Shown: piece by piece, positions 1-10,397 of the stretch
Position numbering within the stretch: position 1 is the first letter of the stretch
How the letters are laid out: the number at the start of each line of letters is the position of its first letter
NCBI GenBank assembly: GCA_902765215.1
Contig: CACWZA010000004.1
Coordinates: forward strand, 24,261 to 88,260
Reading direction: 5' to 3'
DNA from: an uncultured bacterium
GTDB taxonomy: Bacteria > Cyanobacteriota > Vampirovibrionia > Gastranaerophilales > Gastranaerophilaceae
DNA: 64,000 nucleotides
Program-made: the position numbers and the translations under genes
Notes under the pieces: model-generated
What the model saw: the letters and a program-made list of their open reading frames with translations, nothing else
Databases searched by the model: none
What the model was told of the DNA's origin: nothing

Positions 1-129
1 ACTGTTACCGCCTGCTGACGGAAACATATCATATTTTTTTACTTCTTTCGCACACCCATCATTCGGCGTCTGATAATCCGTAACTGTACGATAGTCTACT
101 TCGGAAAACTGTATTTTCTTATCTGTCAT
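1..129 (-). CDS. Hypothetical protein, N-terminal fragment cut by the window edge
   Basis: Forty-three codons are open from an ATG at 129-127 to the left edge. The peptide begins MTDKKIQFSEVDYRTV and is hydrophilic, with no signal peptide or membrane segment. It lies downstream of gatA on the same strand, beyond a strong terminator, so it probably has its own promoter. I do not recognise the family; the part seen is too short to assign a function. Confidence 0.45.
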   Translation of the reverse strand, partial: MTDKKIQFSEVDYRTVTDYQTPNDGCAKEVKKYDMFPSAGGNS

Positions 130-191
130 ATATTTTTATTTCTAAACTAATCTAATTATATAATACCCGATTTTAGCAGATTTTTAACAAT

Positions 192-223
192 AAAAAAAGC
201 AGTATTTTTGTAATACTGCTTTT
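192..223 (-). terminator. Rho-independent terminator of gatA
   Basis: A 12-bp stem (AAAAGCAGTATT / AATACTGCTTTT) has a short loop and a T-run on the minus strand, directly after the gatA stop codon. It also reads as a weaker terminator on the plus strand. Confidence 0.85.
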
Positions 224-243
224 CTGATTATAAACTTATACCT

Positions 244-1725
244 TTACACTCCGCAAAGAGCAACATCTTTGGCAATTTGTTTATAGAAATCATTTTCCTG
301 TTCAAATTTGTAGCCAAAGTTAAACAGTTCTGATTCTTTAAGTTGCGGAGTCATAATTTGTAACCCGATTGGCATACCGTCAGAATCAAAACCTGCAGGA
401 ACGCTCATTGCAGGGATACCGACAAGGTTAGCACAAATTGTTGCAATATCTGTTAAGTACATTGCTAAAGGATCAGCTGTTCTTGCACCCAATTCAAATG
501 CTGTGTTAGGGCAGGTCGGTGAAATAAGTGCATCAACCTTTTGGAATACTGCGTTAAATTCGTCAGCAACCAATCTTCTCATTTGTTGTGCTTTCTTGTA
601 GTATGCGTCATAATAACCTGAACTTAATGCGTAGGTACCGAGCATTATTCTTCTCTTAACCTCATCGCCGAAACCTTCTGCTCTTGATTTGCAGTAAAGG
701 TCGATTAAGTTTTCAGGGTTAGCAGTCCTGTGACCGTATCTTACACCGTCAAATCTTGCAAGGTTAGAACTGCATTCAGCAGTAGCAAGAATGTAATAAA
801 TACCGATAGAATATTTAAGTTTCGGTAATGATACTTCAACAACTTCTGCGCCGAGAGATTTGTATACTTCAACAGCGTGTTCAACTGCTTTTCTTACATC
901 TTCTGATACGGCATCAGTCATCAAATCAGAGATAACCCCGATTTTCTTACCTTTGATGTCGTCGTTTAAGTGTCCTGCAAAGTGTTCAACAGGGATATCC
1001 AAAGATGTTGAATCGTGAGGATCGTGACCTGATATAACTTCAAGCAGGAGTGCTGAATCTTCAACAGTTCTTGAGAAAGGTCCAATCTGGTCAAGTGAAG
1101 ATGCAAACGCAATCAGACCATATCTTGATACTCTGCCGTAGGTTGGTTTCATACCGACAACACCGCAGAAACTTGCAGGAAGTCTGATACTTCCGCCTGT
1201 GTCAGAGCCGAGTGCTAATGTTGCTTCACAAGATGCAACACTTGCTGCAGATCCGCCTGAAGAACCGCCAGGAACTTTGTTTAAATCCCAAGGGTTATGA
1301 ACCTTTTTGAAAGCAGAGTTTTCGTTTGAAGAACCCATTGCAAATTCGTCAAGGTTTGCTTTCCCAACGATAGGGATACAGTTGTCTAACAATTTTTGTG
1401 TAACCGTTGCATTGTACGGAGAAACAAAGTTTTCCAGTATCTTGCTTGATGCGGTTGTTCTTGAACCGATAAGGTTCATATTATCTTTCAGTGCAAGCGG
1501 TACACCGGCTAAGAGCGGTAATTTTTCACCGTTTGCTACCATATTATCAACTTTTTTTGCTGTTTCAAGTGCAATTTCGCCTGTTGTTGAGTTGAAAGCA
1601 CCTAATTTGTCATCGACATCTTTAATTCTGTCCAATGCAGCCTGTGTAAGCTCTGTTGCGGTAATATCTTTGTTTGCAATCATTCTGCTTTGTTCAGCCG
1701 CACTCTTTTGTAAAATTTCTTTCAT
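244..1725 (-). CDS. gatA: Asp-tRNA(Asn)/Glu-tRNA(Gln) amidotransferase subunit A
   Basis: Glutaminase subunit of the GatCAB complex, which converts misacylated Glu-tRNA(Gln) (and Asp-tRNA(Asn)) to the amidated form in the cytoplasm by delivering ammonia from glutamine. The 493-residue length is normal. The amidase-signature triad is visible: Lys80 in ALKDN, Ser155 in PGGSSGGS and Ser179 in SDTGGSIR. The start has an AGAGGG ribosome binding site. gatB and gatC are not adjacent, so the complex is encoded at scattered sites. The gene is monocistronic, with its own extended -10 promoter and a terminator behind it. Confidence 0.97.
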   Translation of the reverse strand: MKEILQKSAAEQSRMIANKDITATELTQAALDRIKDVDDKLGAFNSTTGEIALETAKKVDNMVANGEKLPLLAGVPLALKDNMNLIGSRTTASSKILENFVSPYNATVTQKLLDNCIPIVGKANLDEFAMGSSNENSAFKKVHNPWDLNKVPGGSSGGSAASVASCEATLALGSDTGGSIRLPASFCGVVGMKPTYGRVSRYGLIAFASSLDQIGPFSRTVEDSALLLEVISGHDPHDSTSLDIPVEHFAGHLNDDIKGKKIGVISDLMTDAVSEDVRKAVEHAVEVYKSLGAEVVEVSLPKLKYSIGIYYILATAECSSNLARFDGVRYGHRTANPENLIDLYCKSRAEGFGDEVKRRIMLGTYALSSGYYDAYYKKAQQMRRLVADEFNAVFQKVDALISPTCPNTAFELGARTADPLAMYLTDIATICANLVGIPAMSVPAGFDSDGMPIGLQIMTPQLKESELFNFGYKFEQENDFYKQIAKDVALCGV

Positions 1726-1755
1726 TTATATTTCCCTCTTTGTCTATGTAATTTG

Positions 1756-1783
1756 ATTATATCAAAAACAGCGGTAAATACAA
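1756..1783 (-). promoter_or_regulatory. gatA promoter
   Basis: On the minus strand, TTGTAT (1783-1778), a 16-nt spacer, and an extended -10 TGA-TATAAT (1764-1756). It lies 31 nt upstream of the gatA start and just downstream of the GGGGTAAAT element at 1791-1912. Confidence 0.7.
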
Positions 1784-1790
1784 AAAATAA

Positions 1791-1912
1791 GTAAATAATT
1801 GTTTAGGGGTAAATGAAAAACCCTAACCTCTCCGCGGGAGAGGTCGAATATCTTATGATTTGCTTGCAAATTATTAGATATTCGGGTGAGGGGCATTTTA
1901 TATATTTACCCC
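1791..1912 (-). repeat. GGGGTAAAT promoter-associated element with REP-like hairpin insert
   Basis: Read on the minus strand, the element starts GGGGTAAATATATAA (from 1912) and ends ATTTACCCC then TAAACAATTATTTAC (to 1791). Between the arms lies a REP-like insert: a perfect hairpin CCTCTCC-GCG-GGAGAGG (1827-1843) and a long stem CGAATATCT/AGATATTCG (1845-1884) that contains a second small hairpin ATTTGC-TT-GCAAAT. Shorter members of the same family occur before the MFS, rplI and dehydrogenase genes. Confidence 0.6.
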
Positions 1913-2019
1913 TGTCTTGAAAATTTCCCTTTAGCGAATAAAATAGAAAAGGATAAACACTAGGGAATATTGAAACAACTAAATTATAAATTCCTTAATT
2001 TGAAATGTAAGGTAAAGTC

Positions 2020-3813
2020 ATGAATAAAGAAAATATCAGAAATATAGCAATTATTGCTCACGTTGACCATGGTAAAACTACGCTTGTTGACTGTATGCTC
2101 AAACAAAGCGGAGTATTCAGAGATAATCAACAGGTACAGGAAAGAGTATTAGACAGTAACGATTTGGAAAAAGAAAGAGGAATAACGATTCTTTCTAAAA
2201 ACATTTCCATCAATTATAAAGGGGTAAAAATCAATGTTGTAGACACCCCGGGCCACGCAGATTTCGGCGGTGAAGTTGAGCGTGTATTGGGTATGGTTGA
2301 CGGTGCATTGTTAATCGTTGATGCGGCAGAAGGCCCAATGCCTCAGACAAGATTTGTATTATCTAAGGCGTTGGAATTAGGTTTAAGAATCATTGTTGTT
2401 ATAAACAAAATCGATAAACCTGCTGCAGATGTTGATATGACTTTGGATAAAGTATTTGATTTATTCACGGAATTAACTGACAGAGAAGATTTAATCGACT
2501 TCCCGTATATCTATGCAAGCAGTCTTAACGGTTATGCAATCAATGAGATTGATGATGAACCTAAAGACATAACTCCGCTTTTGGATTGTATCTTAGAAAA
2601 TATATCAGCACCTACGGGTGATGACAGTTTACCTTTACAGTTTCAGGCAACAACACTCGATTACAACGAGTATGTCGGCAGAATCGTTACGGGCAGAATT
2701 ATAAACGGTACAATTAAATCTCAGCAACAGGTTTCTCTCTGTAAGGCTGACGGCTCAATTGAAAGAGGCAAGATTGCAAAATTGTACGAGTTCAAAGATT
2801 TGGGGCGTGAAGAATGTGATGAAGCTGAATCAGGTGATATAGTAGGTATCGCAGGTTTTCCTGACATTCAGATTGGTGAAACCATTTGCGAAATAGGAAA
2901 TGAAAATCCGCTTCCTTTAATCAAGGTTGATGAACCGACACTTCAAATGAACTTTTCTGTTAACGACAGCCCGTTTGCGGGAACAGAAGGTAAATTCGTA
3001 ACAAGTCGTCAGTTAAGAAAACGACTTTATAACGAGTTAGAAAAGAATGTAAGTTTAAGGGTTGAAGATACTGACAGTACAGACTGTTTTAAGGTTAGCG
3101 GTCGTGGTGAGCTTCACCTTGGTATCTTAATCGAAACTATGCGCCGTGAGGGTTATGAGTTTCAGGTATCAAAACCTGAAGTTATATATAAAACTGTTGA
3201 CGGGGTTCAGTATGAACCGTTTGAAAATCTTATTATCGATACTCCTGAAGAAACTGCAGGTACTTGTATCGACAGACTTTCAGGCAGAAAGGCAACAATG
3301 CTTGAAATGCAGAACGACAATGGCAGAACAAAGATGAAATTCTCTATTCCGGCACGGGGTTTAATAGGGTTCAGAACTGAGTTTATCAGAATTACCCGTG
3401 GTGAAGGTATTATGTACCATACCTTTGATGAGTATAAAGAGATGGTTGGTGATATTCCTAAACAGCGTTCAGGTTCTATCCTTGCTCACGAAACAGGGGA
3501 AGCAGTACCTTATGCACTCGCTCAATACGAGGACAGAGGGGTGTTCTTTATCACTCCGCATACTAAAGTATACAGAGGTATGATAATCGGGGAAGGTAAC
3601 AAGGCACAGGATATTGCTGTAAATATCTGTAAGACCAAAAAATTAACCAATATGAGAAGTTCTACCGCTGATGTTATGGTTACTTTGCAGGCTCATAAAG
3701 AGCTCTCGCTCGAAGACTGTATGGAATACATCGGTGATGATGAACTTTTGGAAGTTACTCCTGAAAATATCAGAATGAGAAAAGTTAACCTCGTTAAGTT
3801 TGGAAGTATTTAA
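2020..3813 (+). CDS. typA: Ribosome-associated translational GTPase TypA/BipA
   Basis: EF-G-like GTPase that binds ribosomes and aids 50S assembly and stress or cold adaptation. The G1 motif AHVDHGKT is at residues 13-20, followed by the switch I RGITI motif, DTPGHADF (G3) and NKID (G4). The C-terminal region keeps the BipA-type domains III and V ([11 protein letters not shown]) and the BipA-specific end. At 597 residues it is typical. The start is preceded by a modest TAAGGT ribosome binding site. ligA follows after 25 bp but has its own promoter at the end of this gene. Confidence 0.96.
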   Translation: MNKENIRNIAIIAHVDHGKTTLVDCMLKQSGVFRDNQQVQERVLDSNDLEKERGITILSKNISINYKGVKINVVDTPGHADFGGEVERVLGMVDGALLIVDAAEGPMPQTRFVLSKALELGLRIIVVINKIDKPAADVDMTLDKVFDLFTELTDREDLIDFPYIYASSLNGYAINEIDDEPKDITPLLDCILENISAPTGDDSLPLQFQATTLDYNEYVGRIVTGRIINGTIKSQQQVSLCKADGSIERGKIAKLYEFKDLGREECDEAESGDIVGIAGFPDIQIGETICEIGNENPLPLIKVDEPTLQMNFSVNDSPFAGTEGKFVTSRQLRKRLYNELEKNVSLRVEDTDSTDCFKVSGRGELHLGILIETMRREGYEFQVSKPEVIYKTVDGVQYEPFENLIIDTPEETAGTCIDRLSGRKATMLEMQNDNGRTKMKFSIPARGLIGFRTEFIRITRGEGIMYHTFDEYKEMVGDIPKQRSGSILAHETGEAVPYALAQYEDRGVFFITPHTKVYRGMIIGEGNKAQDIAVNICKTKKLTNMRSSTADVMVTLQAHKELSLEDCMEYIGDDELLEVTPENIRMRKVNLVKFGSI

Positions 3814-3817
3814 TTAA

Positions 3818-5815
<1,998 letters not shown>

Positions 5816-5877
5816 GGTTGTTTCATCATATAATCAAAAGGTTTTACATATCCGTATAATTAGGTAAGGATTTTATA

Positions 5878-6303
5878 ATGAAGAATAAATTAAATGTAAT
5901 TCAAATCAACGGTATACAGGGGATAATATTTCTAATCGGAGCTATTATATGTTTGATAGCAGGTTTTGTAGCTTTCCCCGGCATGGTTTTTAAGATGGGC
6001 TGGAACTTTTTGGCTCATGCAACCGATGTTGTGCCGACAATAGGAATGCTTCAGGGTACTCTGCTTTGGGGGATTGTTGTTGTAAGTTATTTTGCGTTTA
6101 AGAAAAAAGGGTTCTTCATTGAGTTTAAATCAGGGAACGATCTTTCAAGAGAAGAAATGGATGCCGTTATGCACCGTATCAGAACTGAAAGACAGGCTGA
6201 TTTGATTGCTAAGTCGATTATGAAGGCAAGAGAGCTTGAACTGGAAGCAAAAAAAGAACTCGATTCCTTCGAAAAAGAAAACACTGAAATCAAAAACAAT
6301 TAA
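5878..6303 (+). CDS. Small two-helix membrane protein
   Basis: 141 residues with two hydrophobic helices (about 14-35 and 57-75), then a charged cytoplasmic tail rich in Glu, Lys and Arg that is predicted helical or coiled-coil (about 88-135). An AAGGA ribosome binding site precedes the ATG. It follows ligA by 62 bp on the same strand and is followed by a tRNA cluster with its own promoter. I do not recognise a family. The two-helix-plus-tail shape is seen in small membrane scaffold proteins, but no function can be assigned. Confidence 0.7.
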   Translation: MKNKLNVIQINGIQGIIFLIGAIICLIAGFVAFPGMVFKMGWNFLAHATDVVPTIGMLQGTLLWGIVVVSYFAFKKKGFFIEFKSGNDLSREEMDAVMHRIRTERQADLIAKSIMKARELELEAKKELDSFEKENTEIKNN

Positions 6304-6312
6304 AAAATTGTC

Positions 6313-6341
6313 TTGACAATAAAGTGTGTTCTTAATAATAT
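6313..6341 (+). promoter_or_regulatory. Consensus sigma-70 promoter of the tRNA cluster
   Basis: TTGACA (6313-6318), 17-nt spacer, TAATAT (6336-6341), ten bases upstream of the first tRNA. It is the closest match to consensus noticed in this window, as expected for stable RNA genes. Confidence 0.85.
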
Positions 6342-6350
6342 ATTATTGTT

Positions 6351-6422
6351 GCCGGTATAGCTCAACGGTAGAGCAACGGTTTTGTAAACCGTAGGTTGTA
6401 GGTTCGATTCCTATTACCGGCT
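6351..6422 (+). tRNA. tRNA-Thr (anticodon TGT)
   Basis: Complete cloverleaf: acceptor GCCGGTA pairs with TACCGGC, D-arm GCTC/GAGC, anticodon stem ACGGT/ACCGT with loop TTTGTAA, and T-arm with GGTTCGATTCC. Discriminator T6422; CCA is not encoded. Reads ACA and probably other ACN codons. Confidence 0.95.
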
Positions 6423-6457
6423 TTTTTACATGTAACTCAGTTTTATGTGTAATCTCC

Positions 6458-6529
6458 GCCCTTGTGGCTCAGGGGCAGAGCACTCCCTTGGTAAGGGAGA
6501 GGTCACGAGTTCAAATCTCGTCAAGGGCA
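6458..6529 (+). tRNA. tRNA-Thr (anticodon GGT)
   Basis: Acceptor GCCCTTG pairs with CAAGGGC, anticodon stem CTCCC/GGGAG with loop TTGGTAA, T-loop GTTCAAATC. CCA is not encoded. It reads ACC/ACU and complements the TGT isoacceptor 35 bp upstream in the same transcription unit. Confidence 0.95.
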
Positions 6530-6551
6530 AATTTTTTTGATAACCAAATAT

Positions 6552-6637
6552 GGGTAGATGGCCGAGTGGCTAAAGGCGACAGACTGTAAATCTGTTCCCG
6601 CGAGGGTACGGTGGTTCGAATCCACCTCTGCCCACCA
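6552..6637 (+). tRNA. tRNA-Tyr (anticodon GTA), long variable arm, CCA encoded
   Basis: Class II tRNA of 86 nt. Acceptor GGGTAGA pairs with TCTGCCC (one G-U type pair), anticodon stem ACAGA/TCTGT with loop CTGTAAA, a long variable arm, T-arm GTGGTTCGAATCCAC, and a genomic CCA at 6635-6637. It is the only tRNA of the three with an encoded CCA. Its last bases reappear three times in the repeats downstream. Confidence 0.96.
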
Positions 6638-6641
6638 TTTT

Positions 6642-6680
6642 AGTAAAAAGAGAATACCTTTATGGTATTCTCTTTTTACT
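6642..6680 (+). terminator. Terminator after the tRNA cluster
   Basis: A perfect 17-bp stem (AGTAAAAAGAGAATACC / GGTATTCTCTTTTTACT) with a five-base loop, five bases after tRNA-Tyr. The stem ends in a T-rich tract, giving a strong bidirectional intrinsic terminator. Confidence 0.85.
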
Positions 6681-6681
6681 T

Positions 6682-7378
6682 TAAATATGTTTGGTGGATG
6701 AGAACCAACCAAACGGAGTTTGGTCTGGTTCGAGCGGATTTGCGTACGTATTGAGCGAAGCTAAATTCGGATAGCGAACAGATGACGTTGACAGGTACAA
6801 AGTACCGAAAACGGCACTCTGTGAGCGTGGAGCAAATTCAAGACAATCCACCTCTGCCCAATTTTAAAAGACTTTCGAGAAATCGGGGGTCTTTTTTGTT
6901 ATCCTTTCAAAATTGGGCAGAGAGTCTTCGATCCACACGCAAAGTATCACGCAGGTGATTAACGAAAAAGTGTATATTTTCTTTGCGGTGGTTCTTCCTC
7001 CATTTGCTTATTCTGTCTGCTTTTCTGTTACGCAGAACTGTGACGCAAAACGTGACATTTAGTCACCTTTTGCTGAACGCAAACGGAGTCCTTACCTCTG
7101 CCCACCATTTTAAAAGACTTTCGAGAAATCGGGGGTCTTTTTTGTTATCCTTTCAAAATTGGGCAGAGAGTCTCCGAATCACAACAAAAATCAGAGATTT
7201 TTGCGGTGGTTTTTCCTCCATTTGCTTATTCTGTCTACTTTTCTGTTATGCAGAACTGTGACGCAAACGGAGTCCTTACCTCTGCCCACCATTTCAAAAG
7301 ACTTTCGAGAAATCGGGAGTCTTTTTTGTTATCCTTTTAAAATTGGGCAGAGAGTCTTTGCCCAACAAAATACAAAAA
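6682..7378 (+). repeat. Non-coding repeat block carrying copies of the tRNA-Tyr 3' end
   Basis: About 700 bp without a credible gene. Three diverged copies of a unit (6852-6922, 7095-7168, 7279-7352) start with the tRNA-Tyr tail CCTCTGCCCA(CCA)TTTT. Each continues through a terminator-like hairpin (AAAGAC...GTCTTTTTT) and ends with the reverse complement AAAATTGGGCAGAG. A second repeated segment of 68 bp occurs at 6982-7049 and 7200-7267, with a few substitutions. The first part (6682-6850) resembles a tRNA T-arm split apart: GGTTCGA at about 6728 and ATCCACCTCTGCCCA at 6847-6861. Read-through frames here are not real genes. Confidence 0.75.
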
Positions 7379-9004
7379 TTATTTCTTTTTGGTTAAGTGT
7401 GCCTTGCGGTAGTTATCCGTTATCTGTCCTAACTGGTTCAGTACGATACCTGATACAAACCCGAGTGCTAACGATTTTCCGCCGGATACAAGTTTTGTCG
7501 CAGAAATTAGCGATGTTGCCATAGCACCGACAATAGGGATTCCTGATTTTAAAAGAACAGATGTTCTTTCGTTCTTTTCTTTTGCCTTATTAAGACCATA
7601 GGTAATCATTCCGCAGGACATCAAAATTGTTAAAATATCCGTCGGGGCGCAGCCGAGTTCTAAATCTCTTGCCTTGTCAAAGAACTCTCCGATTTCAAGG
7701 TTTACTGAATTGTCAAATGAACTTACTGCGTTTTGTGCAGATTTCAAAGCACCTGATTTTGCAAGTTCAAACGGCGATATAGAGTGATAAATGTCTAACA
7801 TATCCTGAAGTTCACCTGTTCCGTCTTCTTTCAGAATATTTCTAAGTAGTCTTATGTTGACATTTTTATCATTAACCTGAGTTCTTGCAATATTTTCATT
7901 TGTACTTGTCTTTATTGTGTGTTGTTCAAGTTTGTCTATTTCTTTAAAAAATGCTTCTTTACTTTTGTCTAGTGCTGAAGGATCGTTTGCAAACCATTCA
8001 ATCCTTTTCATAATCTCAACACCTTTTTTATCATCAGGCATAATAATGCTGCTGAGGTTTTTGACATAGCCGGAAATAAAATTCATTCTTTCTTTGTCTG
8101 TATAGGAAAGCATGTTTCTTGCAAATGCAACATTTTCAGCCAAATCTGTTTTGTTTCCTTTGACTTGTTCTGAAGCAATAAATGTCTGCCACATTTGTTT
8201 TCGTTTGAATTTGTTATCCTTAGACCAGAAACCCTTAAATGATTCGTTCCAGAAGTTTGAATACAGTTTAGAGGTTGCATTTTTAATGTACTTATATCGC
8301 TCTTGCTGGGTGTTTTCATTAATAAAGGCATCAACTACCATTTTTACGCTCTCTCTGTAACTTTTTGCTTTTTTTACAAGCTCGGCCTTTGTTAATTGTT
8401 TACCCTTGAATTCAACCGTTTCAGACGGGTTATTCTTTAAGATATAATTGTCTAATTTATCAAAATTTTCGTACATATCATTAAATCTTTTTTGTGTTTT
8501 TTTGTAAGATTTTTTGACAGTATTTATTGATAATTTTTCGAAAATATTGGATATACCGCTGTGAATTTTCTTAGTCGGTGTAGATTTGTACATAAGCTTC
8601 ATGAACAGGATATCTTTTAGCGAGGTTACATTGTTCACACTCTCTGTTTTTTGGATAAAAGAGTTAATCTTTCGGATTGCATATTCGTAAAACGGGAGTT
8701 TTTTATTTTGTTCGGATAAAATATCTTTGTCCAGTTTCTTTTCAAATACTCCCTTAAGTCTTTCCAGTCCGTTTTTAGCGTTTTTGTGTCCGCCTAATGA
8801 GAAGAATAAAAGCAGTAACCCGCCGGCTATGGATGACATAGCTACCTTGTCGCTCGTGTTTTTAGTCGGGGTGTTCTCTTTATTTTTCAAATCGGAAATC
8901 AACCTCAAATTCTTCTGAATGTTCCTTGTTGCGGGGAACTGATTAAAGGTACTTTTGCTTTTATCGTACTTTTGCTGGGTGTAATTTGTTATGTATTCTG
9001 TCAT
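7379..9004 (-). CDS. Large hypothetical membrane-associated protein
   Basis: 541 residues, family not recognised. A polar N-terminus (MTEYITNYTQQKYD) is followed by one hydrophobic helix (about 54-72). A long lysine-rich helical middle comes next (about 75-440, several coiled-coil-like stretches). The C-terminal part holds three hydrophobic segments (about 457-470, 487-503, 510-527) and ends KAHLTKKK. There is no cleavable signal peptide. It resembles the large lysine-rich proteins of unknown role typical of gut melainabacteria (inference). It is monocistronic, lying between the tRNA-linked repeats and the dipeptidase gene on the same strand. Confidence 0.75.
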   Translation of the reverse strand: MTEYITNYTQQKYDKSKSTFNQFPATRNIQKNLRLISDLKNKENTPTKNTSDKVAMSSIAGGLLLLFFSLGGHKNAKNGLERLKGVFEKKLDKDILSEQNKKLPFYEYAIRKINSFIQKTESVNNVTSLKDILFMKLMYKSTPTKKIHSGISNIFEKLSINTVKKSYKKTQKRFNDMYENFDKLDNYILKNNPSETVEFKGKQLTKAELVKKAKSYRESVKMVVDAFINENTQQERYKYIKNATSKLYSNFWNESFKGFWSKDNKFKRKQMWQTFIASEQVKGNKTDLAENVAFARNMLSYTDKERMNFISGYVKNLSSIIMPDDKKGVEIMKRIEWFANDPSALDKSKEAFFKEIDKLEQHTIKTSTNENIARTQVNDKNVNIRLLRNILKEDGTGELQDMLDIYHSISPFELAKSGALKSAQNAVSSFDNSVNLEIGEFFDKARDLELGCAPTDILTILMSCGMITYGLNKAKEKNERTSVLLKSGIPIVGAMATSLISATKLVSGGKSLALGFVSGIVLNQLGQITDNYRKAHLTKKK

Positions 9005-9073
9005 GACTTTTTAAGTAGTTGATATCCGTATTAGATATAAAACTGCTCATAAAAATTTTTACCGCTTTATTAA

Positions 9074-9105
9074 GTATTTTTAAGATGAATTTTTCTTAAA
9101 AATAC
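9074..9105 (-). terminator. Hairpin after the dipeptidase gene
   Basis: A 12-bp AT-rich perfect stem (GTATTTTTAAGA / TCTTAAAAATAC) with an eight-base loop. It lies 31 bp beyond the dipeptidase stop codon and upstream of the next minus-strand gene. Probably a weak terminator. Confidence 0.45.
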
Positions 9106-9135
9106 ACAAAAATTTTCAGCAAAGAAATAATGAAT

Positions 9136-9813
9136 TTATTCAACATCAAAGTCAAAATATGTATCGGGATAAGGTTCATTTTTAAGGGTAAAGTGCCACC
9201 ATTCTGAGTCCAAACCTTTAAATCCTGCTTTTATCATTGCATTTCTTAAAATTTTGCGGTTCTTTTTTTGTTCGCGGGTCAGTTTCTTGTAGTCAGGATG
9301 TGAAATTTCGCTGAATAAATCGAAGGTTCCGCCCATATCAACAAATGAACCGTCAGTTTTTATAAGGGTTAAGTCAACGGTTGATCCTCTTGTGTGAGAA
9401 GACTTTGCTTCAATATAGTGACCTTTCAGCAAATCAGATTTCTTTAAATCAGGATAAAAACTCTTGTCTCCGTCATCATTAGGATTATTTATCCAGACAA
9501 CGAAGTTGTCTACTGCCTTTTGTGGTCTGTATGTATCCCAGATGAGCAGTCTGTAACCCTGTTTTCTTAAGTCAGCTGCTGCGCTGCAGAGTGCTTTTAA
9601 AGATTCTTTTGTCATATATGCTATCGGTGCCTTGTAGCCATTTATTCTGTTTCCTGTGAAGTTGTTTGATGAATAATAGCGGATATCATAAGCCGCATCA
9701 TCTATGACCGTGTATACAGGTGCAAAATCACTTTTGTCGTAAGATATCTGTGATGCGATTGTTGTCTGTATAAACCCTATCAGGATTAAAGTTATTAGTA
9801 AAAGTTTTTTCAT
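9136..9813 (-). CDS. Exported D-alanyl-D-alanine dipeptidase (VanX/DdpX family, M15D)
   Basis: Zinc peptidase that hydrolyses D-Ala-D-Ala, here probably released from peptidoglycan turnover. The start MKKLLLITLILIGF gives a clear Sec signal peptide (cleavage near Ala20) and is preceded by GGAGAG. An ATG four codons upstream lies inside that ribosome binding site and is unlikely. Catalytic features: Arg96 in DTYRP, SxHxxGxxxD with His140 and Asp147, and E204-W-W-H207. With a signal peptide it acts outside the cytoplasm, unlike VanX of resistance operons. No vanH/vanA genes are nearby, so a housekeeping or scavenging role fits better than glycopeptide resistance. Confidence 0.9.
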   Translation of the reverse strand: MKKLLLITLILIGFIQTTIASQISYDKSDFAPVYTVIDDAAYDIRYYSSNNFTGNRINGYKAPIAYMTKESLKALCSAAADLRKQGYRLLIWDTYRPQKAVDNFVVWINNPNDDGDKSFYPDLKKSDLLKGHYIEAKSSHTRGSTVDLTLIKTDGSFVDMGGTFDLFSEISHPDYKKLTREQKKNRKILRNAMIKAGFKGLDSEWWHFTLKNEPYPDTYFDFDVE

Positions 9814-9849
9814 ACTGCTCTCCATAAAGTTCTTAAATAATCTGAAAAT

Positions 9850-9858
9850 ATTATAGCA
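9850..9858 (-). promoter_or_regulatory. Extended -10 of the dipeptidase gene
   Basis: TATGC-TATAAT on the minus strand (TGC 9858-9856, TATAAT 9855-9850), about 36 bp upstream of the MKKLLL start, leaving a normal leader with a ribosome binding site. No good -35 was seen. Confidence 0.55.
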
Positions 9859-9964
9859 TATGTAAACAAATATGAATGATTTTTTGTTTCGGTGTTAAAA
9901 AAGTCGTAAATTAGTGAACTAATATTATAGATAAAATGTGTGTTTTTAGTCTAAGGTATTAATT

Positions 9965-10381
9965 ATGTCTATAAATTGCATTACCCCAAATTCTTCTTTT
10001 TCATATTGTCCTGCGGTATCGGGTATCGATTCGGAGGAAAAAGAAATTATTAAGCGTTTGTTGGCGTACGGCTACACACCGACAGGGGATAAAGCAACAG
10101 ACAAAGCGCATTTAAGAAAAATTGAGTTAGAGAAAGCAAAACAGGATAATTATGTATCCGACAAGTATTTGACGGTTTCTACTGCAGAGTGTCGTCGTAT
10201 ACAGGAAAGAAAAAAAGAAAAACTCAAAATCAATAACCCTGAGAAAAAGCCTGATATACAGGAAAAAAGACAGGGCGCAAAGATTTTGGGTGATCAGATT
10301 TTCCTTGCAATAAAAATGAAGCAGGACAAAATGCACCCTGAAAAAGAGGATAAAAGCTACAGACTTAAGAAGGTTTCTTAG
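9965..10381 (+). CDS. Small basic hypothetical protein
   Basis: 138 residues with no signal peptide or membrane helix. It begins MSINCITPNSSFSYCP, fitting the M-x-I-x-x-I N-terminal pattern shared by several unknown proteins here, and continues as a lysine-rich, probably helical protein ending YRLKKVS. A CTAAGG ribosome binding site lies upstream and a TATTATAG/TAAAAT-like -10 region further up. The gene sits alone between the dipeptidase and the riboswitch-controlled gene. Function unknown. Confidence 0.6.
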   Translation: MSINCITPNSSFSYCPAVSGIDSEEKEIIKRLLAYGYTPTGDKATDKAHLRKIELEKAKQDNYVSDKYLTVSTAECRRIQERKKEKLKINNPEKKPDIQEKRQGAKILGDQIFLAIKMKQDKMHPEKEDKSYRLKKVS

Positions 10382-10397
10382 TTTTTTTAATCGCTGA

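Noticed and set aside
1307..1756. 149-codon plus-strand frame opposite gatA
   Set aside because: Antisense to the conserved amidase signature of gatA; no ribosome binding site.
6521..6712. Minus-strand frame of 63 codons across tRNA-Tyr
   Set aside because: It is the well-known spurious antisense translation of a tRNA gene (WAEVDSNHR-like peptide) and covers the tRNA and its terminator.
6983..7524. Two plus-strand frames with similar peptides in the repeat block
   Set aside because: They arise from the duplicated 68-bp segment, lack ribosome binding sites and overlap the real 541-residue gene.
9136..9813. Glycopeptide resistance (van) locus
   Set aside because: Only the dipeptidase is present, with a signal peptide; no vanH, vanA-type ligase or linked VanS/VanR genes.
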